From Flavobacteriales bacterium (GTDB lineage Bacteria; Bacteroidota; Bacteroidia; Flavobacteriales_F; PHOS-HE28), in NCBI GenBank assembly GCA_016699575.1, contig CP064979.1, positions 1,240,001 through 1,304,000 on the forward strand: DNA of 64,000 nt, in the 5' to 3' direction. Shown here in pieces: positions 39,290 through 48,545 of the stretch (within the stretch, counting starts at the first letter, position 1; each line of letters opens with the position of its first letter). Position numbers and translations under genes: made by a program. The notes beneath the pieces are model-generated. The model saw only the letters and a list, made by a program, of their open reading frames with translations. It ran no database searches and had not been told where the DNA came from.

Positions 39290-40675
39290 ATGCACAGCGA
39301 AGCAGCACTACGCGAGCCCCTGATCCTGGGCCACAAGACGTACCACGATATCACCAACGATATCGTAGGTCCGATCGAGAACAAGGCCCCGCGCGGCTGG
39401 TACATCCTCACGGCCATCGCCTCGCTCATCGCCCTCTACGGCGTGGGCTGCATCATCTACCTGCTGAGCAACGGTATCGGCAGCTGGGGCTTGAACAAGA
39501 CGGTGGACTGGGCCTGGGACATCACCAACTTCGTTTGGTGGGTCGGTATCGGCCACGCCGGAACCCTCATCAGCGCAGTGCTGCTGCTCTTCCGTCAGAA
39601 ATGGCGCATGGCCGTCAACCGCTCGGCGGAGGCCATGACCATTTTCGCCGTGATCATGGCGGCCACGTTCCCGCTGATCCACATGGGCCGCCTGTGGCTC
39701 GGCTACTGGGTGTTCCCGCTGCCCAACCAGTTCGGTTCGCTGTGGGTGAACTTCAACAGCCCGCTGCTATGGGACGTTTTCGCGATCAGCACCTACTTCA
39801 GCGTATCGCTCGTGTTCTGGTACATCGGCCTCATCCCCGACTTCGCCACCATCCGCGACCGCTTGACGAAACCGAGCTGGAAACGCGCGTACAGCATCCT
39901 CAGCTTCGGCTGGAAGGGCAACGCCAAGGCGTGGACCCGCTTCGAGGAGGTGAGCTTGGTGCTCGCAGGTATCGCCACCCCGCTGGTGTTCTCGGTGCAC
40001 AGTGTGGTGAGCTTCGACTTCGCGACTTCCGTGATCCCCGGCTGGCACACCACCATCTTCCCGCCCTACTTCGTGAGCGGTGCCGTGTTCAGCGGCTTCG
40101 CCATGGTGCTCACGCTGCTGCTGGTGATGCGCAAGGTGATGCACCTCGAGGCGTACATCACGGTGAAGCACGTGGAGTACATGAACATCGTGATCATCGT
40201 CACCGGCTCCATCGTCGGTGTGGCCTACATCACCGAGCTGTTCGTGAGCTGGTACAGCGGCGTGGAGTACGAGAGCTACGCGTTCATCAACCGGGCGACC
40301 GGTCCGTACTGGTGGAGCTACTGGGCGATGATGACCTGCAACGTGATCAGCCCGCAGCTGTTCTGGGTGCGCAGCTGGCGCCGCAACCTCACCTTCACGT
40401 TCTTCATGAGCCTGGTGGTGAACACCGGCATGTGGTTCGAGCGTTTCGTGATCATCGTCACCAGCCTGCACCGCGACTACGTGCCCAGCAGCTGGAGCAT
40501 GTTCCATCCCACCTGGGTGGATGCCGGCATCTTCATCGGCACCATCGGCATCTTCTTCACACTGTACCTGTTCTTCGCCCGCTACTTCCCCGTGCTGGCG
40601 CTGAACGAGCTCAAGAGCATCCTGAAGATCACCGGCGAGAGCTACAAGGCCGAAGCCAAAAACCACCACCACTAG
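39290..40675 (+). CDS. actC: Alternative complex III subunit ActC (NrfD-like)
   Basis: ActC is the ten-helix membrane subunit related to NrfD/PsrC that is thought to hold the quinol site. The 461-residue protein has regular hydrophobic helices (IASLIALYGVGCIIYLL, FVWWVGIGHAGTLISAVLLLF) with the family's WWVGIGHAGT and FVSWYSGVEYE loops. The RPxW-like helix end is replaced by MGRLWLGYWVFPLPN. It begins 15 bases after actB and ends three bases before actD, so the genes are tightly coupled. Confidence 0.94.
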   Translation: MHSEAALREPLILGHKTYHDITNDIVGPIENKAPRGWYILTAIASLIALYGVGCIIYLLSNGIGSWGLNKTVDWAWDITNFVWWVGIGHAGTLISAVLLLFRQKWRMAVNRSAEAMTIFAVIMAATFPLIHMGRLWLGYWVFPLPNQFGSLWVNFNSPLLWDVFAISTYFSVSLVFWYIGLIPDFATIRDRLTKPSWKRAYSILSFGWKGNAKAWTRFEEVSLVLAGIATPLVFSVHSVVSFDFATSVIPGWHTTIFPPYFVSGAVFSGFAMVLTLLLVMRKVMHLEAYITVKHVEYMNIVIIVTGSIVGVAYITELFVSWYSGVEYESYAFINRATGPYWWSYWAMMTCNVISPQLFWVRSWRRNLTFTFFMSLVVNTGMWFERFVIIVTSLHRDYVPSSWSMFHPTWVDAGIFIGTIGIFFTLYLFFARYFPVLALNELKSILKITGESYKAEAKNHHH

Positions 40676-40678
40676 GCC

Positions 40679-41212
40679 ATGGCGAACAAGGTCATCTACG
40701 CGGTGTACGACGATCCCGAAGTGCTGAAAGGCGCTGCGCGCAAGCTGGTGACCAGCGGCGTGAAGGTGAAGGACGTCTACAGCCCCTTCCCGGTGCACGG
40801 TCTGGACCCCATCATCGGGGTGAAGCGCACCCGCCTCGCCATCGCATCGTTCATGTTCGGCATCACGGGCACCACGCTCGCGCTGATCGGCTTCTACTAC
40901 TTCATGATCACCGATTGGCCGATGAACATCGGTGGCAAGCCCAACAACACGCTCTACCACAACCTGCCCGCCTTCGTGCCGGTGATGTTCGAGTTCACGG
41001 TGTTCTGTGCCGCGCACGGCATGGCCATCACCTACCTGATCCGCAACAAGACCTTGCCCGGCATGCCTGCGCGCAACCCCGACCCACGCAGCACCGACGA
41101 CAAGTTCGTGATGGAGCTGCGCACCGAGGACAACCACGGGCACAGCGCCGAGCAGATCACCAGCATGCTGCGCGAGACGCCGGTGTTCGAGATCAACGAA
41201 CGCGAGTACTGA
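40679..41212 (+). CDS. actD: Alternative complex III subunit ActD (DUF3341)
   Basis: ActD is a small membrane subunit. The 177-residue protein starts KVIYAVYDDPEVLKGAARKL, a ferredoxin-like soluble domain of the DUF3341 family. It then has two helices (FMFGITGTTLALIGFYYFMI and PVMFEFTVFCAAHGMAITYL) with the family's DWPMNIGGKP between them, and a cytosolic tail. It lies three bases after actC and three bases before actE. Confidence 0.93.
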   Translation: MANKVIYAVYDDPEVLKGAARKLVTSGVKVKDVYSPFPVHGLDPIIGVKRTRLAIASFMFGITGTTLALIGFYYFMITDWPMNIGGKPNNTLYHNLPAFVPVMFEFTVFCAAHGMAITYLIRNKTLPGMPARNPDPRSTDDKFVMELRTEDNHGHSAEQITSMLRETPVFEINEREY

Positions 41213-41215
41213 GCC

Positions 41216-41920
41216 ATGAGCAAGCACACCCTCATCCTTACTTCGGCGGCGCTCGCGGTGTTCACCCTCGCGGCGTGCGGTGGCGATCCGGACAGCCCCG
41301 GCATCGAGTATTTCCCTGATATGTACCGCAGCCCGGCCGTGGAGGCTTATGTGGATTACGGCCAGGACCCTTACTACTTCGAGGACAGTGTGGTGGTCGG
41401 TCAGCGCATGACCCAAAGCGCGCGCAAGCCGGTGCCGGGCACCATCGCCTTTGCCGCCGACCAGAGCAAAGCCGCTTACAACTTCCCTTACCCCTACCCC
41501 AACACCACGGAAGGCTACGAGGCCGCCGCCGCCAACCTCTGCCCCCTGCCGATGACACAGGAGAACGTGGACAAGGGCAAGGTGATCTATGACAAGATGT
41601 GCAAGCACTGCCACGGCGAGAAAGGTGCCGGTGACGGGCCTGTGGTGAACAACGGCAACTACCCGCCGCCAGGCGCCTACAACGGCCCGCTGAAGTCCCT
41701 GCCCGAAGGCAAGATCTTCCACAGCCTGATGTACGGGAAGAACCTGGCCATGGGCAGCCACGCCGGACAGCTCAACAAGGAAGAGCGCTGGCTGGTGACC
41801 CGCTACGTGCAATACCTGCAGAACGACAGCAAGCTGACCGTAGGTGCGGCACCCGCCGTCGCCGACAGCGCCACAACGGCTGTCAATTCGAGCAGGATCG
41901 AGAATACACCCGCGAACTGA
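41216..41920 (+). CDS. actE: Alternative complex III subunit ActE, lipoprotein cytochrome c
   Basis: ActE is a monoheme cytochrome c subunit. The 234-residue protein has a lipoprotein signal (LAVFTLAAC), so it is probably anchored by lipid. One CKHCHG heme site lies in GKVIYDKMCKHCHGEKGAG, with the distal Met in SLMYGKNLAMGSHAG. The segment IEYFPDMYRSPAVEAY is typical of ActE in this phylum. It may pass electrons to the CuA centre of CoxB. actF begins 13 bases after its stop. Confidence 0.93.
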   Translation: MSKHTLILTSAALAVFTLAACGGDPDSPGIEYFPDMYRSPAVEAYVDYGQDPYYFEDSVVVGQRMTQSARKPVPGTIAFAADQSKAAYNFPYPYPNTTEGYEAAAANLCPLPMTQENVDKGKVIYDKMCKHCHGEKGAGDGPVVNNGNYPPPGAYNGPLKSLPEGKIFHSLMYGKNLAMGSHAGQLNKEERWLVTRYVQYLQNDSKLTVGAAPAVADSATTAVNSSRIENTPAN

Positions 41921-41933
41921 TACGAGCACCACG

Positions 41934-43142
41934 ATGGAATTCACCTTCAGCAAACGGGCACGCACACTGAGCTTGGCACTGGCCGTCTTCGGTCTGCTGC
42001 TTTTCGTGGCCGGTTTCATGACCAGCCACGGCGAGACCGGTCAACGCGTGTGGGCCAACCTGCTCGTGTGCGGTTTCTTCTTCTTCGGCATCTCTTTGGG
42101 CGCGCTGTTCTTCTACGCCCTGCAATACGCCACCGAAACCGCGTGGACGGTGATGGTGAAGCGCGTCTACGAAGGCATGCTGGCCTGGCTGCCCATCGGT
42201 GCGGGCGTGATCTTGCTGGTGCTCCTGAGTAGCACGCCAGCGCTCCATTGGAGCCACCTCTACCACTGGATGGAGCCCACGCTCTACGATTCCGCGAGCC
42301 CGAATTACGACGCGATCATGGACGGCAAAAAAGCCTTCCTGAACCAACCGTTCTTCTGGATCCGCACATTGGCCTACGTGGCCACCTTCGTGTTTGCCGC
42401 GCACTGGTTCCGCAAGGAGAGCCTGCGCATGGACAAGGAGAGCGGTGAGACCCTGGTGAAGAGCCACTTGAAGAACTACCGCCGGGGCGCCCTGTTCCTC
42501 GTGTTCTTCGCCGTGTTCAGCAGCACCATGTCGTGGGACTGGCTCATGGCCATCGACGCGCACTGGTTCAGCACGCTGTTCGGCTGGTACGTGTTCAGCG
42601 GCATGTGGGTGAGCGCCATGATCACGGCCGTGGTGATCGCTCTGTACCTCAAGAGCAAGGGCTACCTGCCTCAAGTGAACAACAGCCACATCCACGACAT
42701 GGGCAAATGGGTGTTCGCCATCAGCTTCCTGTGGACCTACCTCTTCTTCAGCCAGTTCATGCTGATCTGGTACGCCAACATCCCCGAGGAGGTCACGTGG
42801 TTCCAGACGCGATGGGAGCACTACATGCCCATCTTCTGGATGACCTTCTTCATCAACTTCGCCATTCCGATGGTGCTGCTGATGAGCCGCGACGCCAAGC
42901 GCAATCCGCGCTTCCTCATCGGCGTGGGCACGGTGATCTTCATCGGCCACTGGCTCGATGTGTTCATGATCGTGATGCCGGGCACCATGCACGACCATTG
43001 GCACCTGGGCCTGGTGGAAGTCGGGTTGTTCCTCGCCTTCCTCGGCGCATTCGTTTACGTGACGTTGAACCGCTTGACCAAGGCACCGCTGACACCCGTG
43101 CAGCACCCGTACCTTGAAGAGAGCATCCACCACAGCATCTAA
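41934..43142 (+). CDS. actF: Alternative complex III subunit ActF
   Basis: ActF is a second NrfD-related ten-helix subunit that pairs with ActC. The 402-residue protein has helices beginning TLSLALAVFGLLLFVAGFM and continuing through WVFAISFLWTYLFFSQFMLIWYANIPEE, with GHWLDVFMIVMPG and GAFVYVTLNRL at the end. The ATG at 41934 is chosen; a longer frame that overlaps actE is a shadow. coxB starts 30 bases later, so the terminal oxidase is in the same operon. Confidence 0.93.
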   Translation: MEFTFSKRARTLSLALAVFGLLLFVAGFMTSHGETGQRVWANLLVCGFFFFGISLGALFFYALQYATETAWTVMVKRVYEGMLAWLPIGAGVILLVLLSSTPALHWSHLYHWMEPTLYDSASPNYDAIMDGKKAFLNQPFFWIRTLAYVATFVFAAHWFRKESLRMDKESGETLVKSHLKNYRRGALFLVFFAVFSSTMSWDWLMAIDAHWFSTLFGWYVFSGMWVSAMITAVVIALYLKSKGYLPQVNNSHIHDMGKWVFAISFLWTYLFFSQFMLIWYANIPEEVTWFQTRWEHYMPIFWMTFFINFAIPMVLLMSRDAKRNPRFLIGVGTVIFIGHWLDVFMIVMPGTMHDHWHLGLVEVGLFLAFLGAFVYVTLNRLTKAPLTPVQHPYLEESIHHSI

Positions 43143-43172
43143 GCCCGCACCGGCAACGAACCACCTCAGCAG

Positions 43173-44456
43173 ATGATGACGCTCCTGGTACTACTGGTCA
43201 TTGCCCTCGGGATCATCGCCGTCACCCAGATGGCGCGGGTCTATGAGATCACTTCGAAGCTCCGTGGGAAGAAGGAAGAGGAGATCAGCCCGGCTGCCAA
43301 CCGCAGCAACGGGCAGGCCTTCTGGATCTTCTGCATCGCCTACTACGCGTTCTTCTTCTGGCTCTACTTCGCCTACGGCGACAAACTGCTGCCCGTTAGC
43401 GCAAGCAAGCACGGCGTGGTGCTCGATGACCTGATGACCCTGAACTGGGTGATCCTGTTCGTGATGTTCTTCTTCACGAACACGCTGCTCTTCTACTTCG
43501 CCGGCAAGTACTACTTCCGCAAGGACCGCGTGGCGAAGTGGTACCCGCACAACAACAAGCTCGAGCTGGCATGGACGGTTGCTCCTGCCATCTTCCTGGC
43601 AGTGATCGTCATCACCGGCCTGAATGCTTGGCAGGACATCACCGCCAAGGCGGCCCCCGGCACTCCGGAGGTTGAGCTCTACGCCAAGCAGTTCGATTGG
43701 ACAGCACGCTATCCCGGCAAGGACGGCGTGCTCGGTGCCACCGACTTCCGCCTCATCAACGACAACAACCCGCTGGGCATCGTCACGGAGAAGAGCATCG
43801 CAACGCGTTTGGGTGAACTCCAGAAGGAAAAGGATGCCACGATCCGATCAGTGGCCGATGGAAAGGACGTGCTGCCCGAGGAGAAACTGACCGAGCTGAA
43901 GAACCACGCGGACAAAGTGAGCCGCGAGATGGACCGCATCGTGAACCTGCGCACCATGATGCAGCAGGACTTCGCCAAGAACGGAGCTGCCAGCAAGTAC
44001 GCTGCCGGTGCCGATGATGTGGTGATCAAGGAATTCCACCTGCCGGTGCACGAAGAGGTGAACCTGGTGATCCGCAGCCGCGACATCATCCACAGCATGT
44101 TCCTGCCGCACATGCGCGCCCAGATGAACGCCGTGCCGGGCATGAGCACCGCGTTCAAGATGACGCCCACCATCACCACCGACAGCATGCGCTTGGTGAC
44201 CAAGAACGACAAGTTCAACTACGTGCTGTTGTGCAACAAGATCTGCGGTGCGAGCCACTACAACATGCAGATGGACCTCATCGTGGAGAAGAAGGCAGCC
44301 TATGATGCATGGGTGGCCGACATCAACCAGAAAGGATTCGAAATCGCCGAAGCCGCAGCGGGGGAACCCGCACCTACGGCAACAGGCGACAGTACGGCAA
44401 CGGTAGCTAAGGACAGTACGGTAGTGGCCGTGGTGACCTCACCAGCAGGCAACTGA
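43173..44456 (+). CDS. coxB: Cytochrome c oxidase subunit II
   Basis: Subunit II accepts electrons from cytochrome c at its CuA centre. The 427-residue protein has an N-terminal helix (LLVLLVIALGIIAVTQMA), two further helices and a periplasmic cupredoxin domain. The CuA ligands are visible as RSRDIIHSMFLPH (His), CNKICGASHYNM (two Cys, His, Met). An insertion of about 77 residues rich in helix-forming residues (ATRLGELQKEKDATIRSV ... RTMMQQDFAKNG) sits between NPLG and the FHLPVHEEV strand. It is followed by coxA after 21 bases. Confidence 0.94.
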   Translation: MMTLLVLLVIALGIIAVTQMARVYEITSKLRGKKEEEISPAANRSNGQAFWIFCIAYYAFFFWLYFAYGDKLLPVSASKHGVVLDDLMTLNWVILFVMFFFTNTLLFYFAGKYYFRKDRVAKWYPHNNKLELAWTVAPAIFLAVIVITGLNAWQDITAKAAPGTPEVELYAKQFDWTARYPGKDGVLGATDFRLINDNNPLGIVTEKSIATRLGELQKEKDATIRSVADGKDVLPEEKLTELKNHADKVSREMDRIVNLRTMMQQDFAKNGAASKYAAGADDVVIKEFHLPVHEEVNLVIRSRDIIHSMFLPHMRAQMNAVPGMSTAFKMTPTITTDSMRLVTKNDKFNYVLLCNKICGASHYNMQMDLIVEKKAAYDAWVADINQKGFEIAEAAAGEPAPTATGDSTATVAKDSTVVAVVTSPAGN

Positions 44457-44477
44457 CCAACAACGCATTGACGAACC

Positions 44478-46280
44478 ATGGGTGCACACGCACACGCTGA
44501 TCACGGGGCGGCCGCTCACCACGAGCACCACCACCACGAGGAGAGCTTCATCTCGAAGTGGATCTTCTCGCAAGACCATAAGATGATCAGCAAGCAGTTC
44601 CTCGTGACTGCGATCATCATGGCCGTGGTGGCCGTGATGATGTCCATCTTCTTCCGCCTGCAACTGGCATGGCCGGGCGAGGGCTTCGCGATCACCAACT
44701 TCTTCCTGGGTGACAAGTGGGCGCCCAACGGCGTGCTGGACAGCAACATGTACCTCGGGTTGGTGACCATCCACGGTACCATCATGGTGTTCTTCGTGCT
44801 GACCGGCGGTCTGTCCGGTACGTTCAGCAACCTGCTCATCCCCTTGCAGGTGGGAGCGCGCGACATGGCCAGCGGTTTCCTGAACATGCTGTCATACTGG
44901 TTCTTCTTCCTCAGCAGCGTGCTCATGCTCGCCAGTCTCTTCGTGGAAGGGGGACCCGCAAGCGCTGGCTGGACCGTTTACCCACCGCTGAGCGCATTGC
45001 CACAGGCCATACCCGGCTCCGGCGCCGGCATGACGCTCTGGCTCACCAGCATGGCCGTCTTCATCGTCAGTGCCCTGCTCGGTGGCTTGAACTACGTGGT
45101 AACGGTGCTGAACCTGCGCACCAAGGGCATGAAGATGACGCGCATGCCGCTCACCATTTGGGCATTCCTGATCACCGCGGTGCTCGGCATCCTCTCTTTC
45201 CCTGTGCTCTTGAGCGCGGCGCTGCTGCTGCTCATGGACCGGACACTGGGCACCAGCTTCTACCTGAGCGAGATCCACATCGGCGGTGAGGCCTTGGACA
45301 ACATGGGCGGAAGCGTGATCCTCTTCCAGCACCTGTTCTGGTTCCTCGGCCACCCGGAAGTGTACATCGTGCTGCTGCCCGCATTGGGCATCACGTCCGA
45401 GATCATCGCCACCAATGCGCGCAAGCCCATCTTCGGTTACCGCGCCATGATCGGGTCCATCCTGGCGATCGGCTTCCTGAGCTTCATCGTGTGGGGCCAC
45501 CACATGTTCGTAACCGGCATGAACCCCTTCCTCGGAAGCGTGTTCGTGGTCACCACCCTGCTCATCGCCATACCGTCGGCGGTGAAGGTGTTCAACTACA
45601 TCACCACGCTCTGGAAAGGCAACATCGTGATGACGCCGGCCATGCTCTTCAGCATCGGCCTTGTGGCCACCTTCATCGCGGGCGGTCTCACTGGCATCAT
45701 CCTCGCCGACAGCTCGTTGGACATCCCCGTGCACGACACCTACTTCGTGGTGGCGCACTTCCATATCGTGATGGGCATGAGCGCCATCTTCGGGATGTTC
45801 GCCGGGATCTACCACTGGTTCCCGCGCATGTACGGCAAGATGATGAACACGCGCATGGGGTATGCGCACTTCTGGATCACCTTCATCTGCGCGTTCGGCG
45901 TGTTCTTCCCCATGCATTATATCGGCCTGGCCGGTGCCCCGCGCCGTTATTACGAGTACACCTCGTTCCCGATGTTCGACAACGTCATCGACCTGAACGT
46001 GGTGGTGACCGTCTTCGCCATTGCCGGCGCGTTGGCCCAGCTCATCTTCATCTACAACTTCTTCTACAGCATCTTCCGGGGCCCGGCCACCAGCCAGAAC
46101 CCCTGGCGCAGCACCACCCTGGAGTGGACCGCCCCCGTGAAGCACATGCACGGCAACTGGCCCGGCAAGATCCCCGAGGTGCACCGTTGGCCCTATGACT
46201 ACAGCAAGCCCGGCAAGGACGAGGATTTCGTGCCGCAGAACGTGCCGCATGCCGACGGCGAGGAGGAGAGCCACGGCTGA
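44478..46280 (+). CDS. coxA: Cytochrome c oxidase subunit I
   Basis: Subunit I holds heme a and the heme a3-CuB site where oxygen is reduced and protons are pumped. The 600-residue protein has a His-rich cytosolic start (HAHADHGAAAHHEHHHHEE) and twelve helices. The CuB/active-site motifs are WFLGHPEVYIVLLPALG, WGHHMFVTGM and IPVHDTYFVVAHFHIVMG. It is the last gene of the act-cox operon; a strong terminator follows. No subunit III or IV lies in the window. Confidence 0.95.
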   Translation: MGAHAHADHGAAAHHEHHHHEESFISKWIFSQDHKMISKQFLVTAIIMAVVAVMMSIFFRLQLAWPGEGFAITNFFLGDKWAPNGVLDSNMYLGLVTIHGTIMVFFVLTGGLSGTFSNLLIPLQVGARDMASGFLNMLSYWFFFLSSVLMLASLFVEGGPASAGWTVYPPLSALPQAIPGSGAGMTLWLTSMAVFIVSALLGGLNYVVTVLNLRTKGMKMTRMPLTIWAFLITAVLGILSFPVLLSAALLLLMDRTLGTSFYLSEIHIGGEALDNMGGSVILFQHLFWFLGHPEVYIVLLPALGITSEIIATNARKPIFGYRAMIGSILAIGFLSFIVWGHHMFVTGMNPFLGSVFVVTTLLIAIPSAVKVFNYITTLWKGNIVMTPAMLFSIGLVATFIAGGLTGIILADSSLDIPVHDTYFVVAHFHIVMGMSAIFGMFAGIYHWFPRMYGKMMNTRMGYAHFWITFICAFGVFFPMHYIGLAGAPRRYYEYTSFPMFDNVIDLNVVVTVFAIAGALAQLIFIYNFFYSIFRGPATSQNPWRSTTLEWTAPVKHMHGNWPGKIPEVHRWPYDYSKPGKDEDFVPQNVPHADGEEESHG

Positions 46281-46301
46281 TCGTTGAATGAACGAGCGTT
46301 G

Positions 46302-46336
46302 AAGCGTCCGCACCGATGGTGCGGACGCTTTGTTTT
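46302..46336 (+). terminator. Rho-independent terminator of the act-cox operon
   Basis: AAGCGTCCGCACC (46302-46314) and GGTGCGGACGCTT (46318-46330) form a perfect 13-base stem with a three-base GAT loop, followed by TGTTTT. Confidence 0.92.
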
Positions 46337-46356
46337 CGGCCCAACTCCGTCGCTTT

Positions 46357-46402
46357 GACCCCATCCCTGCCCTTCCCCGGAGGGGAAGGGTCAGAGTGCA
46401 AG
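46357..46402. repeat. GGGTCAGAGTGCAAG repeat, first copy
   Basis: CCCTTCCCC and GGGGAAGGG form a perfect hairpin within a unit ending GGGTCAGAGTGCAAG. The same ending closes 46524-46567. The unit resembles the aspS element at 22203-22243. A further hairpin (CCCGCGC-TTGAC-GCGCGGG) lies at 46470-46488. Confidence 0.7.
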
Positions 46403-46523
46403 CGAACGCCGTGGAGCACCCAGCCCAACCCGCGCCCTTGCCACCAAGGAGCTACCACCTTGTCGTCACCCCGCGCTTGACGCGCGGGCTCCGGTATGGC
46501 GCTTCTGCGCCATTGCAATCCAG

Positions 46524-46567
46524 CCTCACCCCTGCCCCACTCCGCTGGAGAGGGGTCAGAGTGCAAG
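46524..46567. repeat. GGGTCAGAGTGCAAG repeat, second copy, covering the start of the next gene
   Basis: The unit starts CCTCACCCCTGCCCC and contains a GGAGAGGGG stretch that can serve as ribosome site. It runs into the GTG start at 46567 and shares its last 15 bases with the first copy. Confidence 0.65.
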
Positions 46568-47211
46568 TGAAGAAGGTTGTTGCCGGGCGTCTATTGGCGC
46601 TCCTGCTCTTCCTCCTTCCCCTGACTTCCACCGCTCAGCTCCTGGACAGCATCCGCCTGTTCAGGCAGGAAGAGCCCCGCATCGTGGTGCGCCTCGACAC
46701 GCGCGGCAGCTTCATCAGCAACGAACCCGTGAACATCCACGGGGTGAAGGTGGGCTGGGAGCATGCGCGCCGGTTCCAGTACGGCTTCGGATACAGCGTG
46801 CTGCTGAAGCCCGTGCACCGCGAACGGCAGATCTTCGAGGCGGGCATACTCCGCAACGTGGAAATGCGGTTGCGGATGGGCTACGTGAACGCCTACGCCG
46901 AATACGCCTTCTACCAGCGCCGCCGCTGGACCGTGCGCATACCCGTGCAAGTGGGCCTGGGCCATGGCAGCGTGGTGTATGAAGACCTCACGGGCACCAC
47001 CCGCAAGTGGCGGAAGACCTGGTTCGCCACCTACGAACCCGCCATGGTGGTGCAGTACCGCTTCCTGAAGTACTTCGGGCTGCAGGCCGGCTTCGGCTAC
47101 CGGCTGGTGTTCCGCGCCAGCGCAAGTCTTGGCGAACAACTCACCGCGCCGATCTACGTGGCGGGCGTCAAGGTGTTCACCGGGGATATGTGGAACGACC
47201 TGAACAGGTGA
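46567..47211 (+). CDS. Small outer-membrane or periplasmic beta-barrel-like protein
   Basis: The 214-residue product begins, from the GTG at 46567, with VKKVVAGRLLALLLFLLPLT and a signal peptide ending STAQ. Short amphipathic beta-strands follow (FQYGFGYSVLLKPV, AYAEYAFYQRRRWTVRIPVQVGLG, GLQAGFGYRLVF), which suits a small eight-stranded barrel. I recognise no named family. The frame is open further upstream through repeat DNA with no plausible start. GGAGAGG, ten or so bases before the GTG, comes from the repeat at 46524-46567. Another GTG at 46561 is possible. It ends tail-to-tail with rodA. Confidence 0.7.
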   Translation: MKKVVAGRLLALLLFLLPLTSTAQLLDSIRLFRQEEPRIVVRLDTRGSFISNEPVNIHGVKVGWEHARRFQYGFGYSVLLKPVHRERQIFEAGILRNVEMRLRMGYVNAYAEYAFYQRRRWTVRIPVQVGLGHGSVVYEDLTGTTRKWRKTWFATYEPAMVVQYRFLKYFGLQAGFGYRLVFRASASLGEQLTAPIYVAGVKVFTGDMWNDLNR

Positions 47212-47222
47212 TCGCGCTCTGA

Positions 47223-48545
47223 TCACCTCAATTGCCCCAGTCTCTCCGCATCGAGCCGTAGCAGGATGCCGAGGAGGATACTGAAGCCGATGAGCGAGCT
47301 GCCGCCGTAGCTGAAGAAGGGCAGCGGTATGCCGATGACGGGGGCGAGGCCGACCGTCATGCCGATGTTGATGGTGAGGTGGAAGAAGAAGATGCACGCC
47401 ACGCAGTAGCAGTAGATGCGCGTGAAGCGCGAGCGCTGCCGATCGCTGATGAAGATGATGCGCAGGATGAGCGTGGCGAACAGCGCGATGAGGAGCACGC
47501 TGCCCAGGAAGCCCCACTCCTCCCCTACGGTGCAGAAGATGAAATCGGTGCTTTGCTCGGGCACGTACTTGTATTTGGTGTGCGTGCCTTCCAGGTAGCC
47601 CTTGCCGAGCAGGCCGCCGCTCCCGATGGCGATCTTGCTCTGCTCCACGTTGTAGCCGAAGCCCTTCAGGTCTTCCTTCTGCCCCAGCATGTCCAGGATG
47701 CGGTCGCGGTGGTGGTCCTGCAGCACGTTGTTGAAGGCGTAGTCCACGCTGCTGATGATGCCCACGCTGATGAGGAAGGTGAACCCCATGAGCTGGAAGT
47801 AGCGCTTGCGCTCGCGGCGCACCACCAAGCGGCGCACCACGAAGACGAGGCCCAGCAGCACGAGCGCGATCATTGTGATGAGGAAGTACTTGCCGGTGAG
47901 CACCACCTCGGTGAAAGGCAGGTCCTGGCTGCTGTCCTTGGTGAGCAGGCTGAGGATGCCGAGCACGAGCGCCAGGATGCCCAGGAGCAGGAAGTTACCG
48001 GACAGGCCTTCCTTGTAGAGCACCAGGATGAAGGCGAGGCTCACGAGCGCGGTGCCTGTATCGGGTTGAAGCAGGATGAGCGCCGCCGGGGCCGCGATGA
48101 TGACCGTGCTGACCAGTCGCGAGCGGTTATCGGCGAGCGCTTTCAAGCCGCTGAGGTAGCGGCTGAGGGCAAGGGCTGTGGCGAACTTGGCGAACTCGCT
48201 GGGCTGTACGCCGAAGGAGCCCACACCGAACCAACCCTTCTGGCCATGCACCTCCTTGCCGATGATGAGCACGAGGACGAGCAACAGCAGGATGAAGGCG
48301 TAGATGCCATAGCTGAAATCACGGAGGAAGTCGCCGCGCACCAGCATTACCGCAGCGCCCAGGGTGAGGCTGATGCCGATCCACACGGCCTGTTTGCCGT
48401 GCTCGGTGGTCTGGTCAAAGAAATTGGGGAAGTCGGGGTCGTAGCTGGCGCTGTAGATGTTCATCAGCCCCAGCCCCATGAGCAGCAGGTAGATGCCCAG
48501 GATCACCGGGTCGAGGTTGGCGATGATGTTCTCGCGCTTGTTCAT
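47223..48545 (-). CDS. rodA: Rod-shape-determining peptidoglycan polymerase RodA
   Basis: RodA is the SEDS-family glycosyltransferase that makes lateral-wall peptidoglycan with PBP2. The 440-residue protein has about ten helices, with family motifs GSFGVQPSEFAKFATALALS, LILLQPDTGTALV, NVEQSKIAIGSGGLLGKGYLEG, DFIFCTVGEEWGF and GIPLPFFSYGGSS near the end. The ATG at 48545 overlaps the stop of mrdA, so the pair is translationally coupled. It is the last gene of the purH-mreBCD-mrdA-rodA block. Confidence 0.95.
   Translation of the reverse strand: MNKRENIIANLDPVILGIYLLLMGLGLMNIYSASYDPDFPNFFDQTTEHGKQAVWIGISLTLGAAVMLVRGDFLRDFSYGIYAFILLLLVLVLIIGKEVHGQKGWFGVGSFGVQPSEFAKFATALALSRYLSGLKALADNRSRLVSTVIIAAPAALILLQPDTGTALVSLAFILVLYKEGLSGNFLLLGILALVLGILSLLTKDSSQDLPFTEVVLTGKYFLITMIALVLLGLVFVVRRLVVRRERKRYFQLMGFTFLISVGIISSVDYAFNNVLQDHHRDRILDMLGQKEDLKGFGYNVEQSKIAIGSGGLLGKGYLEGTHTKYKYVPEQSTDFIFCTVGEEWGFLGSVLLIALFATLILRIIFISDRQRSRFTRIYCYCVACIFFFHLTINIGMTVGLAPVIGIPLPFFSYGGSSLIGFSILLGILLRLDAERLGQLR

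Noticed and set aside
39535..41319. A 594-codon open frame on the plus strand in another phase
   Set aside because: It is an Arg/His/Pro-rich shadow of actC-actE and carries no motif.
39767..42019. A 750-codon open frame on the minus strand across actC-actE
   Set aside because: It is antisense to strongly conserved act genes and is His/Val/Glu-rich, as expected from the complement of high-GC codons. No family motif is visible.
34689..46280. The actABCDEF-coxBA cluster as a new respiratory system
   Set aside because: It is the known alternative complex III plus aa3-type oxidase arrangement found widely in Bacteroidota.
46330..46560. N-terminal extension of the outer-membrane gene
   Set aside because: The extra 77 codons consist of repeat DNA and place the signal peptide internally.
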